Of a DNA stretch of 64,000 nt, positions 1 to 7,399 are shown in pieces. The translations under genes were made by a program, and so were the position numbers. Origin of the DNA: Aminobacter sp. HY435 (lineage in GTDB: Bacteria; Pseudomonadota; Alphaproteobacteria; Rhizobiales; Rhizobiaceae); assembly GCF_027568395.1 (NCBI RefSeq), contig NZ_JANKZL010000004.1:248001-312000 (forward strand). The letters run 5' to 3'. Numbering within the stretch: the stretch's first letter is position 1; each line of letters starts with the position of its first letter. Under the pieces are notes generated by a model, which did no database searches, was not told the origin of the DNA, and saw nothing but the letters and a program-made list of their open reading frames with translations.

Positions 1-207
1 GGCGAGATTGACATTGAGGTCCGCATTCAGCAGCAGGCGCGGTTCGAGCGGATCGAAGACAAGGCGGACGCGATCAGCGAGTTCGCGCTGGACGCGCGAG
101 CCGCGCGCCAGGCGCGCCAGTTTCGCCGAAAGGACCTCCGACAGTCTTGCACGGCGGTGCGATATCGGGCGACCCGATACACCCTCCGACTTGAACGGAA
201 ATGCCAT
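1..207 (-). CDS. LEPR-XLL domain protein, N-terminal fragment (runs off the left edge)
   Basis: The first 69 codons of a leftward gene are present; the rest lies beyond position 1. The ATG at 207 is preceded by a purine-rich Shine-Dalgarno (GGGAGAGGGG on the minus strand). The fragment is Arg-rich (about residues 17-48) and then carries the motif FDPLEPRLLLNADL at residues 51-64. That matches the LEPR-XLL signature, found at the N-terminus of very long repetitive, often calcium-binding proteobacterial surface or secreted proteins. The motif is seen directly; the giant size and surface location are family knowledge, since the body is not in the window. The SapC gene and an HlyD/SecA-like export set nearby fit a cell-surface product. 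It probably has its own promoter, because a terminator closes the upstream SapC gene. Confidence 0.8.
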   Translation of the reverse strand, partial: MAFPFKSEGVSGRPISHRRARLSEVLSAKLARLARGSRVQRELADRVRLVFDPLEPRLLLNADLNVNLA

Positions 208-244
208 TCCCCTCTCCCTTCCGCCTAGCTACGCACGAAGGGCC

Positions 245-260
245 GGGACCTTTCGGTCCC
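245..260. other. Hairpin in the leader of the LEPR-XLL gene
   Basis: A 6-bp perfect inverted repeat (gggacc / ggtccc, 4-nt loop) lies between the SapC terminator and the start at 207, so it would fall in the 5' leader or promoter of the LEPR-XLL gene. No T-run follows on either strand. Function unknown. Confidence 0.35.
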
Positions 261-278
261 AGCCTGCCGCTCCCGGAA

Positions 279-306
279 CGAAAACGGGAGCGCCAAGCGC
301 TCCCGT
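279..306 (-). terminator. Rho-independent terminator of the SapC gene
   Basis: A 10-bp perfect stem (284-293 with 297-306), 3-nt loop, and a T-run on the minus strand (positions 281-284). It begins 5 nt beyond the SapC stop codon, so SapC transcription should largely end before the LEPR-XLL gene. Confidence 0.85.
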
Positions 307-311
307 ACAAC

Positions 312-1094
312 CTATGCTGCCGTTGGCTCCGGAGCCGTCTGCTCTTCCGCGTTGACTTGCTCGCCCCCCGCAGCCCCTGCCCCGATGCGTTCTGCCGTGG
401 AGGTCAGATGCCGCATGGAAAAGAGATGCAGGTAAATCAGTTCCAGATCGTCGTATGCCTGCAGTTCAGCCAACTGTTCGCCGGTGAGCGCCTTCAGGCG
501 CTCCCGGTTCACCGCGAGGAAACCCGACAGCGTCAGCACCTGCCGGTTGCGCAAGGTGAAGCGCGCCTGCATCGACTCGAAAAGCCCGAGATCGTTGAGA
601 CGCTTGGTCAGGCCGCGGGTGCGATGGAACTGCACCTGGTAGGCCTGGAGAAAGCCGAGCACACTCTCGAGGTACTGTGTGCGCTCGCCGTCATTGTCGA
701 ACAGCCGCTCGCCGCGGCCGGTCCGGTTGCAGCCTTCGAACTCCTCGTCGACGCACAGCGTGAAATTGGCGCCGTCGTCGTCGCTCGAAAACACGAAAGG
801 ATATCTGCGCAGGAACGCCGGCACGTACTTGCCGGTCCAGCCGCCCTTGTCGTCGACGAACAGGTTCTCGTTGTCGCGGACCCCCAGCAGCACCACTGGA
901 ATGATGTCTTCGCCCTGTCCGGCAAAGACCACCGTATACTCATCCGCGGCGTGCGCGAATTCGGCTGCCATCAACGGCACCGAATTGACGTGGCGCGCAT
1001 AGGAGAGATCCCCACCGATTTTTACCGAGAGGTCACCGTGGGCCTGTCGCGTCACCGGGACCGCGCGCTCGTATATCAGAAGTTGCTTTGCCAT
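312..1094 (-). CDS. SapC family protein
   Basis: 260 aa. The N-terminal block (MAKQLLIYERAVPV, then DLSYARHVNSVPL) and the conserved centre around VVLLGVRDNENLFVD and the FLRRYPFVF segment match the SapC family, named after a Campylobacter fetus gene tied to S-layer protein export. Biochemical role is not established. No signal peptide or clear membrane helix is visible, so a cytoplasmic role is likely. The ATG at 1094 is chosen because the family consensus starts there and GGTGGGG sits just upstream; an in-frame TTG at 1109 would add five residues. It lies between the radical SAM operon (95-nt gap) and the LEPR-XLL gene on the same strand, which supports a link to surface-protein handling. 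Confidence 0.85.
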   Translation of the reverse strand: MAKQLLIYERAVPVTRQAHGDLSVKIGGDLSYARHVNSVPLMAAEFAHAADEYTVVFAGQGEDIIPVVLLGVRDNENLFVDDKGGWTGKYVPAFLRRYPFVFSSDDDGANFTLCVDEEFEGCNRTGRGERLFDNDGERTQYLESVLGFLQAYQVQFHRTRGLTKRLNDLGLFESMQARFTLRNRQVLTLSGFLAVNRERLKALTGEQLAELQAYDDLELIYLHLFSMRHLTSTAERIGAGAAGGEQVNAEEQTAPEPTAA

Positions 1095-1189
1095 CCCCAC
1101 CGCACGCAATTTTAATGAGATTCTACCCTAAGGGAACGCACGGTAGCATTGCATATCAGTGATTGGAAAGAGGTTATGGTGACCTCACG

Positions 1190-2104
1190 TTAGAATTCTG
1201 TCGCCGGGCCAAGAAAAGGCCGCAGAACATCCTTGTGATCGCCGAACCGCTCAATATAGGCAGTGTTGAGGCCAAGGCATTGCTTGGACACGCAATTGTC
1301 CCGATGCGGACATTGGTAGAAGCCGTTCCTGGCGAATTCGTCCCAAAAGGCAGGGTCGATAAACAACTGCGGCTGGTCGTTAACCAAAAGTATAGAATCC
1401 TCGCCCAGCAAGCATTGCGGGAAATTCTTGATCTCGACCTCTCGCCCCATGGCCCGCGCCATGCGTGTGGCCTCGCGCAGATAGGGCAAGGCGTCGAGGT
1501 GATTGGCTACCAGCCCCTTCTCGTCCGTTTCCTTCATGGGAAAGTAGAACCAGAACTCCATCTGGGTAAGGTTCTTGAGGTGGCCGAGCGCGCCGACGAT
1601 GCCAGGCAACAGACGGTAGCTGTCCTCCGTGACCACCGTATTGGTGATCGTGGCGACCCCGTCATAACCATCCAGTATCTCTAGTCCTCGCAACGACTTG
1701 TCGAACGATCCCGCAACAGTGGTGATCGCGTCGTGACTCGCAGCATCCGCCCCCGCAATGCTGACAAAGAACTCGTCGACGCCGGCCTCGACAAGCATCG
1801 CGCTGTAGGCAGCCCTGCCGAGATGCATGCCATGGGTCTGGATCCTGACATGCTCGAAGCCTGACGCCCGCGCGCGACGTGCAAGATCGGGCAGGTCGCG
1901 GCGCAAGGTGATTTCCGATCCGGTCAGGATCAGGCCGCTCCATTCGCCGGTTCGGGCATTGTGCTGCAGAAGCTTGTCGAAGGTGGCGTCGCTTTGCGGC
2001 GCCAGCCGGTCCATCGTGCCTTCGATCATGCAGTGCTTGCAAGCAAGGTTGCAGCGGAACTCCATCGTCAGCGAGACGTATTTGGAATGGTCGTATATGG
2101 CCAT
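1190..2104 (-). CDS. Radical SAM protein
   Basis: 304 aa. The motif CNLACKHC places the cluster-binding cysteines at residues 18, 22 and 25 (CX3CX2C), the canonical radical SAM signature that binds a [4Fe-4S] cluster and cleaves S-adenosylmethionine. A glycine-rich ILTGSEITL segment follows at about residues 58-66. The C-terminus has further cysteines (FPQCLLGED, YQCPHRDNC, KQCLGL), suggesting an abbreviated SPASM-like auxiliary cluster as in peptide- or protein-modifying members. It is the last gene of a five-gene minus-strand operon, 15 nt after the preceding gene. Substrate unknown; a peptide or protein substrate is possible from the Cys-rich tail. Confidence 0.88.
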   Translation of the reverse strand: MAIYDHSKYVSLTMEFRCNLACKHCMIEGTMDRLAPQSDATFDKLLQHNARTGEWSGLILTGSEITLRRDLPDLARRARASGFEHVRIQTHGMHLGRAAYSAMLVEAGVDEFFVSIAGADAASHDAITTVAGSFDKSLRGLEILDGYDGVATITNTVVTEDSYRLLPGIVGALGHLKNLTQMEFWFYFPMKETDEKGLVANHLDALPYLREATRMARAMGREVEIKNFPQCLLGEDSILLVNDQPQLFIDPAFWDEFARNGFYQCPHRDNCVSKQCLGLNTAYIERFGDHKDVLRPFLGPATEF

Positions 2105-2119
2105 CAGTCGCCCTGCCGC

Positions 2120-2980
2120 TCAGACAACGCCATAGTAGGCGCTCTTGAGTATTTCGATGCGCCCGTCGACCATACGGTAGTCGATGCCGACATCATAGAG
2201 CATGTGATCGAGAAGGTTACTGTTGTCGCGAAGGAATTGCTGGATCGCCTGCGGATAGTCGAGCCGCTCGACGAACCAGATCAGTTGGTCGATGCGAATG
2301 CGCGAGAAGTATACGCCGTCATTGTGCTTCTTGTTGGCGACCACGACGATGCCGCAATCGCTCAGTTCGGGCCAGAGGATTGACGAAGGGGCGAGCCCGG
2401 CAAGGTCGAGATGTGCCGAGGTAACCACCTTGCCGACAATGTCATCCCAGTTCTTTTCGCGGTCGAAGAAGTAATAGAGATTGTCGAAACGAAGCCCCGT
2501 CCGGCTCAACTGGTAGCACAGACCCGACGAAACCATGCCGCTCGGGTTGCCCATGTAGACGCTGAGCTCGTCTATTCCACGCTTGCCCTCGCCCAGTTCT
2601 CCGTCGAGGTCGATGGAGAACATGAAGTAGGGCCGCTTCCAGGACAGGGAGAGATCCGACGGTGCGAATGGCGCGATGGCAGTCAGCACGCGTTCGATCG
2701 AGACCGAACGTTCCAGCCGCTCATAGTCGTAGAAATAGAGCTCCCAGCTGAACCGATCGCCGAGTTTCTTCACACCCCAGACCGTGCGGAACGGGCCGAT
2801 TTCGGTACGAATGGCCCGCACGATTTCAGCCAGTCTCGGCGGCGCGCCCAGTTCGTCGAGAGAATGCCACAGGAGGCTGGAGGAACGGAGCTTGCCGGCT
2901 GTCGGGGCAATGGGCTTGTAGTCCCACAGGCAGTAGTCGAAATAGGGATCGGACGGGCCCGCCCATTCAAGAATGCTCAC
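2120..2980 (-). CDS. Unrecognised protein, apparent paralog of its neighbour at 2967-3833
   Basis: 286 aa, soluble, aromatic-rich (many Tyr and Trp), no signal peptide. I do not recognise a family. The start is a GTG at 2980 with AAGGGGACGGGG upstream, and it overlaps the preceding gene by 14 nt, so the two are translationally coupled. It shares a layout with that neighbour: an aromatic strand (WELYFYDY against YKVYLEFP), a central Asp-rich turn (SIDLDGE against DVSEDGS) and a C-terminal strand ending in YYGV or YFGV. Two subunits or paralogous enzymes are therefore possible. Operon partners (methyltransferase, kinase, radical SAM) suggest a biosynthetic or modification role. Confidence 0.7.
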   Translation of the reverse strand: MSILEWAGPSDPYFDYCLWDYKPIAPTAGKLRSSSLLWHSLDELGAPPRLAEIVRAIRTEIGPFRTVWGVKKLGDRFSWELYFYDYERLERSVSIERVLTAIAPFAPSDLSLSWKRPYFMFSIDLDGELGEGKRGIDELSVYMGNPSGMVSSGLCYQLSRTGLRFDNLYYFFDREKNWDDIVGKVVTSAHLDLAGLAPSSILWPELSDCGIVVVANKKHNDGVYFSRIRIDQLIWFVERLDYPQAIQQFLRDNSNLLDHMLYDVGIDYRMVDGRIEILKSAYYGVV

Positions 2981-3833
2981 GCCCCGTCCCCTTCCGCCCC
3001 GTTACGCCGAAATACAATGTCGCGAAATCCTGCCCATGGCGGGCACGCCCGCCTGAGATATGGCCAAGGCTCACCGGGCCAAGCCGCATCAGCATCCTCT
3101 CCATCTCGCTGTCGAGACCATAGGCGCGCGCGAGACCCCGCAGAGCCGGTTCAACCTCATGTACGGCTAGCCCGGCTGCATAGACATTGACGTCGAAGGA
3201 CCGACGCGGAGACCCGTCCTCCGACACATCGAGAAAGAATATCCGATCGTCCTCGCAGCGGTAGCGGGCGTGCTCGACAATCGCGCGCGCAGCTTGACCG
3301 GACGGGCTTTCGCGGTTCGCTTGCCCGGCAAGGCGGGCATCGATTGCCGCGACGCCCCTGGCCTCCGCCGGCCAGACGTAACGCGAGATTGCCGCCTCAT
3401 GCGGAGCGAGAGCTCGCCACTTCACGGCAAGATGCACGAGCACATCCCTGGCGGCACGCGCCGCGCCAGCGACCCGGACAGCGCGGACATCAGCGGGAAA
3501 CTCCAGGTAGACCTTGTACACGCCGGCCACACCGCCCTCATAGCCAAACTGCACGATATCGGCATCGGCAATGCGCGATGCCAGGACATTGAGCATTGCC
3601 TCGGGCATGCCAAGCTTTCCGGCAACCCAGGCGAGACGCGCCATAGGGTCCACCCCCAAGGAACTCTTGTGCATGATGGCGAGGAACCGGTCCTCATTGA
3701 TGACGCCCACGCCGAGCTTGATCGATCGCTCGAGGCCGAACGGCACGTTCATGGTCTCGATCATCGACAGCAGACGTCGTCCACTCGGACCGATCGTCAG
3801 GCCAACCAGATCATCCGTTGCGACCTGCCCCAT
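2967..3833 (-). CDS. Unrecognised protein, apparent paralog of its neighbour at 2120-2980
   Basis: 288 aa, soluble, no signal peptide. Family not recognised. Strand-like segments include YKVYLEFP (about residue 106), RIFFLDVSEDG and FDVNVY in the second half, and a C-terminal LGHISGGRAR ... FATLYFGV block. The alternating aromatic strands are reminiscent of a beta-barrel enzyme such as an ABBA-type fold, but that is a guess. The ATG at 3833 is 12 nt downstream of the kinase stop, with GGCGGGG before it. It sits mid-operon between the kinase and the 2120-2980 gene. Confidence 0.7.
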   Translation of the reverse strand: MGQVATDDLVGLTIGPSGRRLLSMIETMNVPFGLERSIKLGVGVINEDRFLAIMHKSSLGVDPMARLAWVAGKLGMPEAMLNVLASRIADADIVQFGYEGGVAGVYKVYLEFPADVRAVRVAGAARAARDVLVHLAVKWRALAPHEAAISRYVWPAEARGVAAIDARLAGQANRESPSGQAARAIVEHARYRCEDDRIFFLDVSEDGSPRRSFDVNVYAAGLAVHEVEPALRGLARAYGLDSEMERMLMRLGPVSLGHISGGRARHGQDFATLYFGVTGRKGTGREHS

Positions 3834-3845
3834 AGCCCCGCCCTG

Positions 3846-4412
3846 CTAGATCCGAGCCAATATCGACGAAAGCGCCAGATCCGCCAATTCATCCGGCGCG
3901 AGGCAACCGTCGAGGACGATGTCGGCGCCTGGCCTAACCCGCTCGCGCTGCAACATGTAACTGCCTGAGATGAACCCCTGGTAGTGATCGAGATATGAGC
4001 GCAGCCACCCGACAAAGCTGGAGGCCTCCGCCGGCGCTGCGCGCGCCGCTGCCTCGGCAACCTTGCGGGCAAGAGCGATGTCGGGCGGGGTATCGATCCA
4101 GACGAGCAGGTCGATGATCTGCCCGCTTTGGCGGTGCGCCCGCCCCAGGAGCGTGTCGAGCAGGATGACCTTCGGTGCGGGAGTGCGCCGCGACAGGTCG
4201 GTCAGGGCGACGACGAGCCGGTCGAGCCCGATTTCGTCATAGTCCGAACCGCGCGCCATCCAGTCGCGCACTTCGGACGGCGGCCTGCTCGTCATCGTTT
4301 CGTAGTCGTCATAGTGCAACGAAGGGACCCCGAGCCGACCGGCCAGCGCCCTTGTCAGCGTCGTCTTGCCGCCGCCAGGATGGCCAGATATCGCAACAAT
4401 CGGCGCTGTCAT
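3846..4412 (-). CDS. P-loop NTPase / small-molecule kinase-like protein
   Basis: 188 aa. A Walker A motif GHPGGGKTT at residues 10-18 follows the first beta strand, as in uridine kinase/adenylylsulfate-kinase-like P-loop kinases. VILLDTLLG gives a Walker-B-like acidic strand, and LLVWIDTPPDIALARK resembles the strand and arginine-containing helix of that superfamily. Substrate unknown. The ATG at 4412 overlaps the upstream methyltransferase stop by 4 nt (ATGA), a coupling that decides the start over an in-frame upstream codon at 4466. Confidence 0.8.
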   Translation of the reverse strand: MTAPIVAISGHPGGGKTTLTRALAGRLGVPSLHYDDYETMTSRPPSEVRDWMARGSDYDEIGLDRLVVALTDLSRRTPAPKVILLDTLLGRAHRQSGQIIDLLVWIDTPPDIALARKVAEAAARAAPAEASSFVGWLRSYLDHYQGFISGSYMLQRERVRPGADIVLDGCLAPDELADLALSSILARI

Positions 4413-5434
4413 CGGTGCGCTTTCCGGGCGGTGATCAGGAAGAAGGGCATTTCCAGTTCCATCCATTCCACCACGATGTCATTCATGCCCAATCCGGCCA
4501 GCGCCTCGGTGTAGAATCGCGGCTCGCGGAAGAACGGCAGAAACACCAGATTGGCAACCATGGCATAGGTCAGCGGCGCGCCGTCAAGCTTGATCGGCCC
4601 ACGCTCGAAGATCACCAGTTTCCCACCAGGCTCGAGGACGTCCACGGCCTTGGCGAGGAAGTCCGTGGCATATTCCTCGGGCCAATCGTGCAGCACCGAC
4701 TTGAAGCTGACGACATCATGCCCGCGCGGCAGCGGTTGGCCCCTGAGGTCGCCAGCCTGGAAGTGCACGCGCCCGCCTTCGGCGAATTGCGCGACGTGCT
4801 CGCGCCCCAGTTCACAGACCACCGGCAGATCATAGACCGTCGCCCGCATCCGGGGGTGGCGCGCGCAGGCCTGGCGCGCGAACTCGCCGCTGTTGCCGCC
4901 GACGTCGAGCATGCTTCGATATCCGGCAACGTCGAGCCGACCGATGGCCTCCGGCGCCTCGTATCTGGTCAGCGTCGTCGTGTAGGCGACCCAGCGACGC
5001 GTCGCGGCCAAATTCTCGGGCGTTACGTCCAGGCACCGGTCATAGCGGAACAGTTCGAACACCTTTGCATTGGCCATGAACCTGGGAACATCGGTCAGCA
5101 GGGCCTCGAAATGCTCATGAACGTCAGGCGCCACCAGATTGGCGAACCACAGCTTGGCCTCCAGCAGGTCGCGCACCTGCAGCGCCTGCCCGAATTCTTC
5201 GACAAGGCGGTAGCCGTCAGCCTTTTCAACCACTCCGCTCGCCACAAGCAGATCGAGCGTTGCCTGTGTTGCCGCCTGCGGCATCCGACCGAGCGTACCC
5301 AACTCTCGTGCCGAGATGCTGCCTTGTCCTGCCAGCAGGTCGATCCAGCCGCGCGACAGGGCAAGCGCAAGCGCACGCGCCGACAATTCGGTCGCCAGGT
5401 AACGGTCGACGGCTTCAAATACAGTCGACGGCAT
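4409..5434 (-). CDS. SAM-dependent O-methyltransferase (acetylserotonin/hydroxyneurosporene type)
   Basis: 341 aa from the ATG at 5434 (an in-frame start at 5473 would add 13 residues). An N-terminal winged-helix dimerisation region (about residues 1-90) is followed by a Rossmann methyltransferase domain. The SAM-binding motif I reads MLDVGGNSGEFA; VVSFKSVLHDWPEE carries the catalytic His-Asp region typical of plant-type O-methyltransferases; GGKLVIFERG follows. This family methylates hydroxyls on small aromatic or polyketide-like molecules. It is the first gene of the leftward operon ending with the radical SAM gene, so the operon may build or decorate a small molecule or a peptide side chain. 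Confidence 0.87.
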   Translation of the reverse strand: MPSTVFEAVDRYLATELSARALALALSRGWIDLLAGQGSISARELGTLGRMPQAATQATLDLLVASGVVEKADGYRLVEEFGQALQVRDLLEAKLWFANLVAPDVHEHFEALLTDVPRFMANAKVFELFRYDRCLDVTPENLAATRRWVAYTTTLTRYEAPEAIGRLDVAGYRSMLDVGGNSGEFARQACARHPRMRATVYDLPVVCELGREHVAQFAEGGRVHFQAGDLRGQPLPRGHDVVSFKSVLHDWPEEYATDFLAKAVDVLEPGGKLVIFERGPIKLDGAPLTYAMVANLVFLPFFREPRFYTEALAGLGMNDIVVEWMELEMPFFLITARKAHR

Positions 5435-5582
5435 CAGATTCTTGTTCCATGAGCATTCCAGTCCTGCCCCCAATTCGCTTCAAGACTTGGTCCCAGGCAC
5501 CATCATAATTCAAAACCGTTGCTGAAATCACACGCAACATTGCATTGAGGCCGCAACATCTACCGACGCGGGCATCTTTATT

Positions 5583-5611
5583 TTGACATATTCAAAAAAC
5601 GCATGTTAGTC
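5583..5611 (+). promoter_or_regulatory. Candidate sigma70-type promoter of the porin-like gene
   Basis: A perfect -35 TTGACA at 5583-5588 is followed after 17 nt by a poor -10 (TTAGTC, 5606-5611), about 30 nt before the start at 5642. The AT-rich patch sits in the divergent intergenic space with the methyltransferase operon. Confidence 0.45.
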
Positions 5612-5641
5612 CCTTTGCGGATAAGCGAGGGGACACGGACA

Positions 5642-6952
5642 ATGCTTAGAATCTTGTCGAAGACGCTGGCCACCGGAACTGTTGTCCTGTGCGCTGCGGG
5701 CTCCTCTCTCGCTGCCGATATCGCTGCGCCCGTCGAAACGGCCTATCAAGCGCCGAGCTGGACCGGCTTCTTTCTCGGCGTCCATGGCGGCATGGCCTCG
5801 GGAAACATGGAGTATAAGGAACTGGCCATCCCGGCGCTCCAGCTTCCAGAGCGAATTTTCAATTTCGGGCAGGAAGACGGTGCCTACGGCATCCATGGCG
5901 GTTTCGACTACCAGTTCTCGAGCCGCTGGGTAGCGGGCCTTGAGCTTGACTACACGCAGCTCAATTCGCAATACAAGCGCTTCGCAGGCGGTCAAAACAA
6001 CACGCTTGTCGAAGCCAAGTCCAGCTATTCGGTTTCAGGCCGGATCGGCTATCTGGTCACGCCGGAAACACTGTTTTACGGCCGCCTGGGATATTCGTCG
6101 ATCCAGTTGGAAGCCGAAGAGCAAGCGGTAGGGACAGCAAAGGGCTCGGTCGGAGCCGTCAAGGCTGGCGTCGGCGCCGAAACGTTCCTGTTCGGCAACG
6201 TAACCGGCCGCATAGAAGCCAATTACATCGCCGCCGAAGAGTTCGTCGTTGCCAGCGATTTTGAGGCATACGATCCCAACTACCTTCTGGTCAGCGCCGG
6301 TCTCTCCTATCGCTTTGGCGCAAACAACGGCTCGGCTCATGCCTCGGAGCCGGCGGCAGCGATGCAGTTTTCCGGTTTCTACGCCGGCGGCTTCGGCGCG
6401 CTGGGCTTCGGTCAGTCGACGCTAGAGGTGATCGACAATCAAAATGCGACGAGTGGCCCATATTCCGACGAAGCGCTCGGATTCGGCGGTTTCGTCGGTT
6501 ACGACTTCCTGATCAACGATAGGTTCGTTGTCGGCGCGGAAGCGGAAGCGGCCTATGTCAACGCTAAGTTCCACGACCCTGAAATGAACTCGCTTGCGCC
6601 CGACTCGACGACCCTTTTCGGTACTCTCGAAGCCACCTATGCGCTTTCCGCACGCGTCGGTTATGTCGCAACGCCTTCGACCCTGATCTACCTGAAAGGT
6701 GGCATTGCAGCCATGGCCATGGACGCCAACGAAGATTTCTTCGCGCTCGGCAGCGGCGGCAAGGAGACCCTGTCCGCATATCAGTTTGGCGCGGGCATCG
6801 AATCCGCTCTGACCGAAAAGCTGACATTGCGCGTCGAAGGCGTTTACACGAAGGCGACCGACAGCATCATCGCCGACAACTCGCAGATGGGCCAGATCGA
6901 GATCCAACCCTCGCTGCTGAGCGGGCGCATCGGCCTCGCCTATCGTTTCTGA
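5642..6952 (+). CDS. Two-barrel Omp25/31-family outer-membrane protein
   Basis: 436 aa. A signal peptide spans residues 1-25 (ends ...GSSLAADI). Two successive OmpA-like beta-barrel units follow: unit 1 begins at SWTGFFLGVHGG and ends at LSYRFGAN, unit 2 begins at FSGFYAGGFGALGFG and ends at the terminal GLAYRF. Each starts with the FxGFYxGxxxG signature and ends with an aromatic terminal strand, as in rhizobial/Brucella Omp25/31 proteins, which normally have a single barrel of about 200 residues. The ATG at 5642 is chosen for its GAGGGGA Shine-Dalgarno and the signal peptide. It may be the outer-membrane partner of the downstream HlyD set, but these barrels are usually structural. Confidence 0.85.
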   Translation: MLRILSKTLATGTVVLCAAGSSLAADIAAPVETAYQAPSWTGFFLGVHGGMASGNMEYKELAIPALQLPERIFNFGQEDGAYGIHGGFDYQFSSRWVAGLELDYTQLNSQYKRFAGGQNNTLVEAKSSYSVSGRIGYLVTPETLFYGRLGYSSIQLEAEEQAVGTAKGSVGAVKAGVGAETFLFGNVTGRIEANYIAAEEFVVASDFEAYDPNYLLVSAGLSYRFGANNGSAHASEPAAAMQFSGFYAGGFGALGFGQSTLEVIDNQNATSGPYSDEALGFGGFVGYDFLINDRFVVGAEAEAAYVNAKFHDPEMNSLAPDSTTLFGTLEATYALSARVGYVATPSTLIYLKGGIAAMAMDANEDFFALGSGGKETLSAYQFGAGIESALTEKLTLRVEGVYTKATDSIIADNSQMGQIEIQPSLLSGRIGLAYRF

Positions 6953-7084
6953 TAGGTCCGGCCACCCGGCATACGGTCAGCAAAGTGTCGCTAACGCAAT
7001 CAGCGGATGTGGCTTTCCGCTGAAACCAGCTTCATCTATGCTTCGCATGGCGGCGCGCCGGCATGGCGCATTACGGGGAAACAC

Positions 7085-7387
7085 ATGGCAGACAATGGCA
7101 AGCAGACAGCCTCCGACGACGAAGGCAAGGCGCGCGGTGTGCAGTGGATAGAAGACCGCATGGGCACGCATTTCGCCAATGTCGTCAATGTCCAGGGCAC
7201 ACGCGAGCAGGTCGACATGTTTTTCGGCACCAACCGGACCTGGAATGTCGAGGATGGCGGCGCCGTCGCCGTTGAACTGTCCAATCGCATCATCCTGACG
7301 CCGCTGGCTGCCAAGCGGCTCTGGACCGTGCTCGGCGGCGTATTGCGCGAGCACGAAAGCCGCTACGGCTCCCTCAACGTGGAGTAA
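7085..7387 (+). CDS. DUF3467 domain protein
   Basis: 100 aa, soluble. The pattern HFANVVNVQGTREQVDMFFG, then RIILTPLAAKRLWTVLGGVL and a closing ESRYGSL is the DUF3467 layout, a small domain of unknown function. The ATG at 7085 has GGGGAAAC directly upstream; a longer in-frame start at 7007 has no ribosome site. It lies 12 nt before the GAF-HlyD gene on the same strand, so it is probably first in the export operon. Confidence 0.8.
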   Translation: MADNGKQTASDDEGKARGVQWIEDRMGTHFANVVNVQGTREQVDMFFGTNRTWNVEDGGAVAVELSNRIILTPLAAKRLWTVLGGVLREHESRYGSLNVE

Positions 7388-7399
7388 CGGGCTCAGCGG

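Noticed and set aside
201-1115. A 304-codon plus-strand frame at the left edge
   Set aside because: Antisense to SapC and crosses its terminator; SapC family residues fix the other strand.
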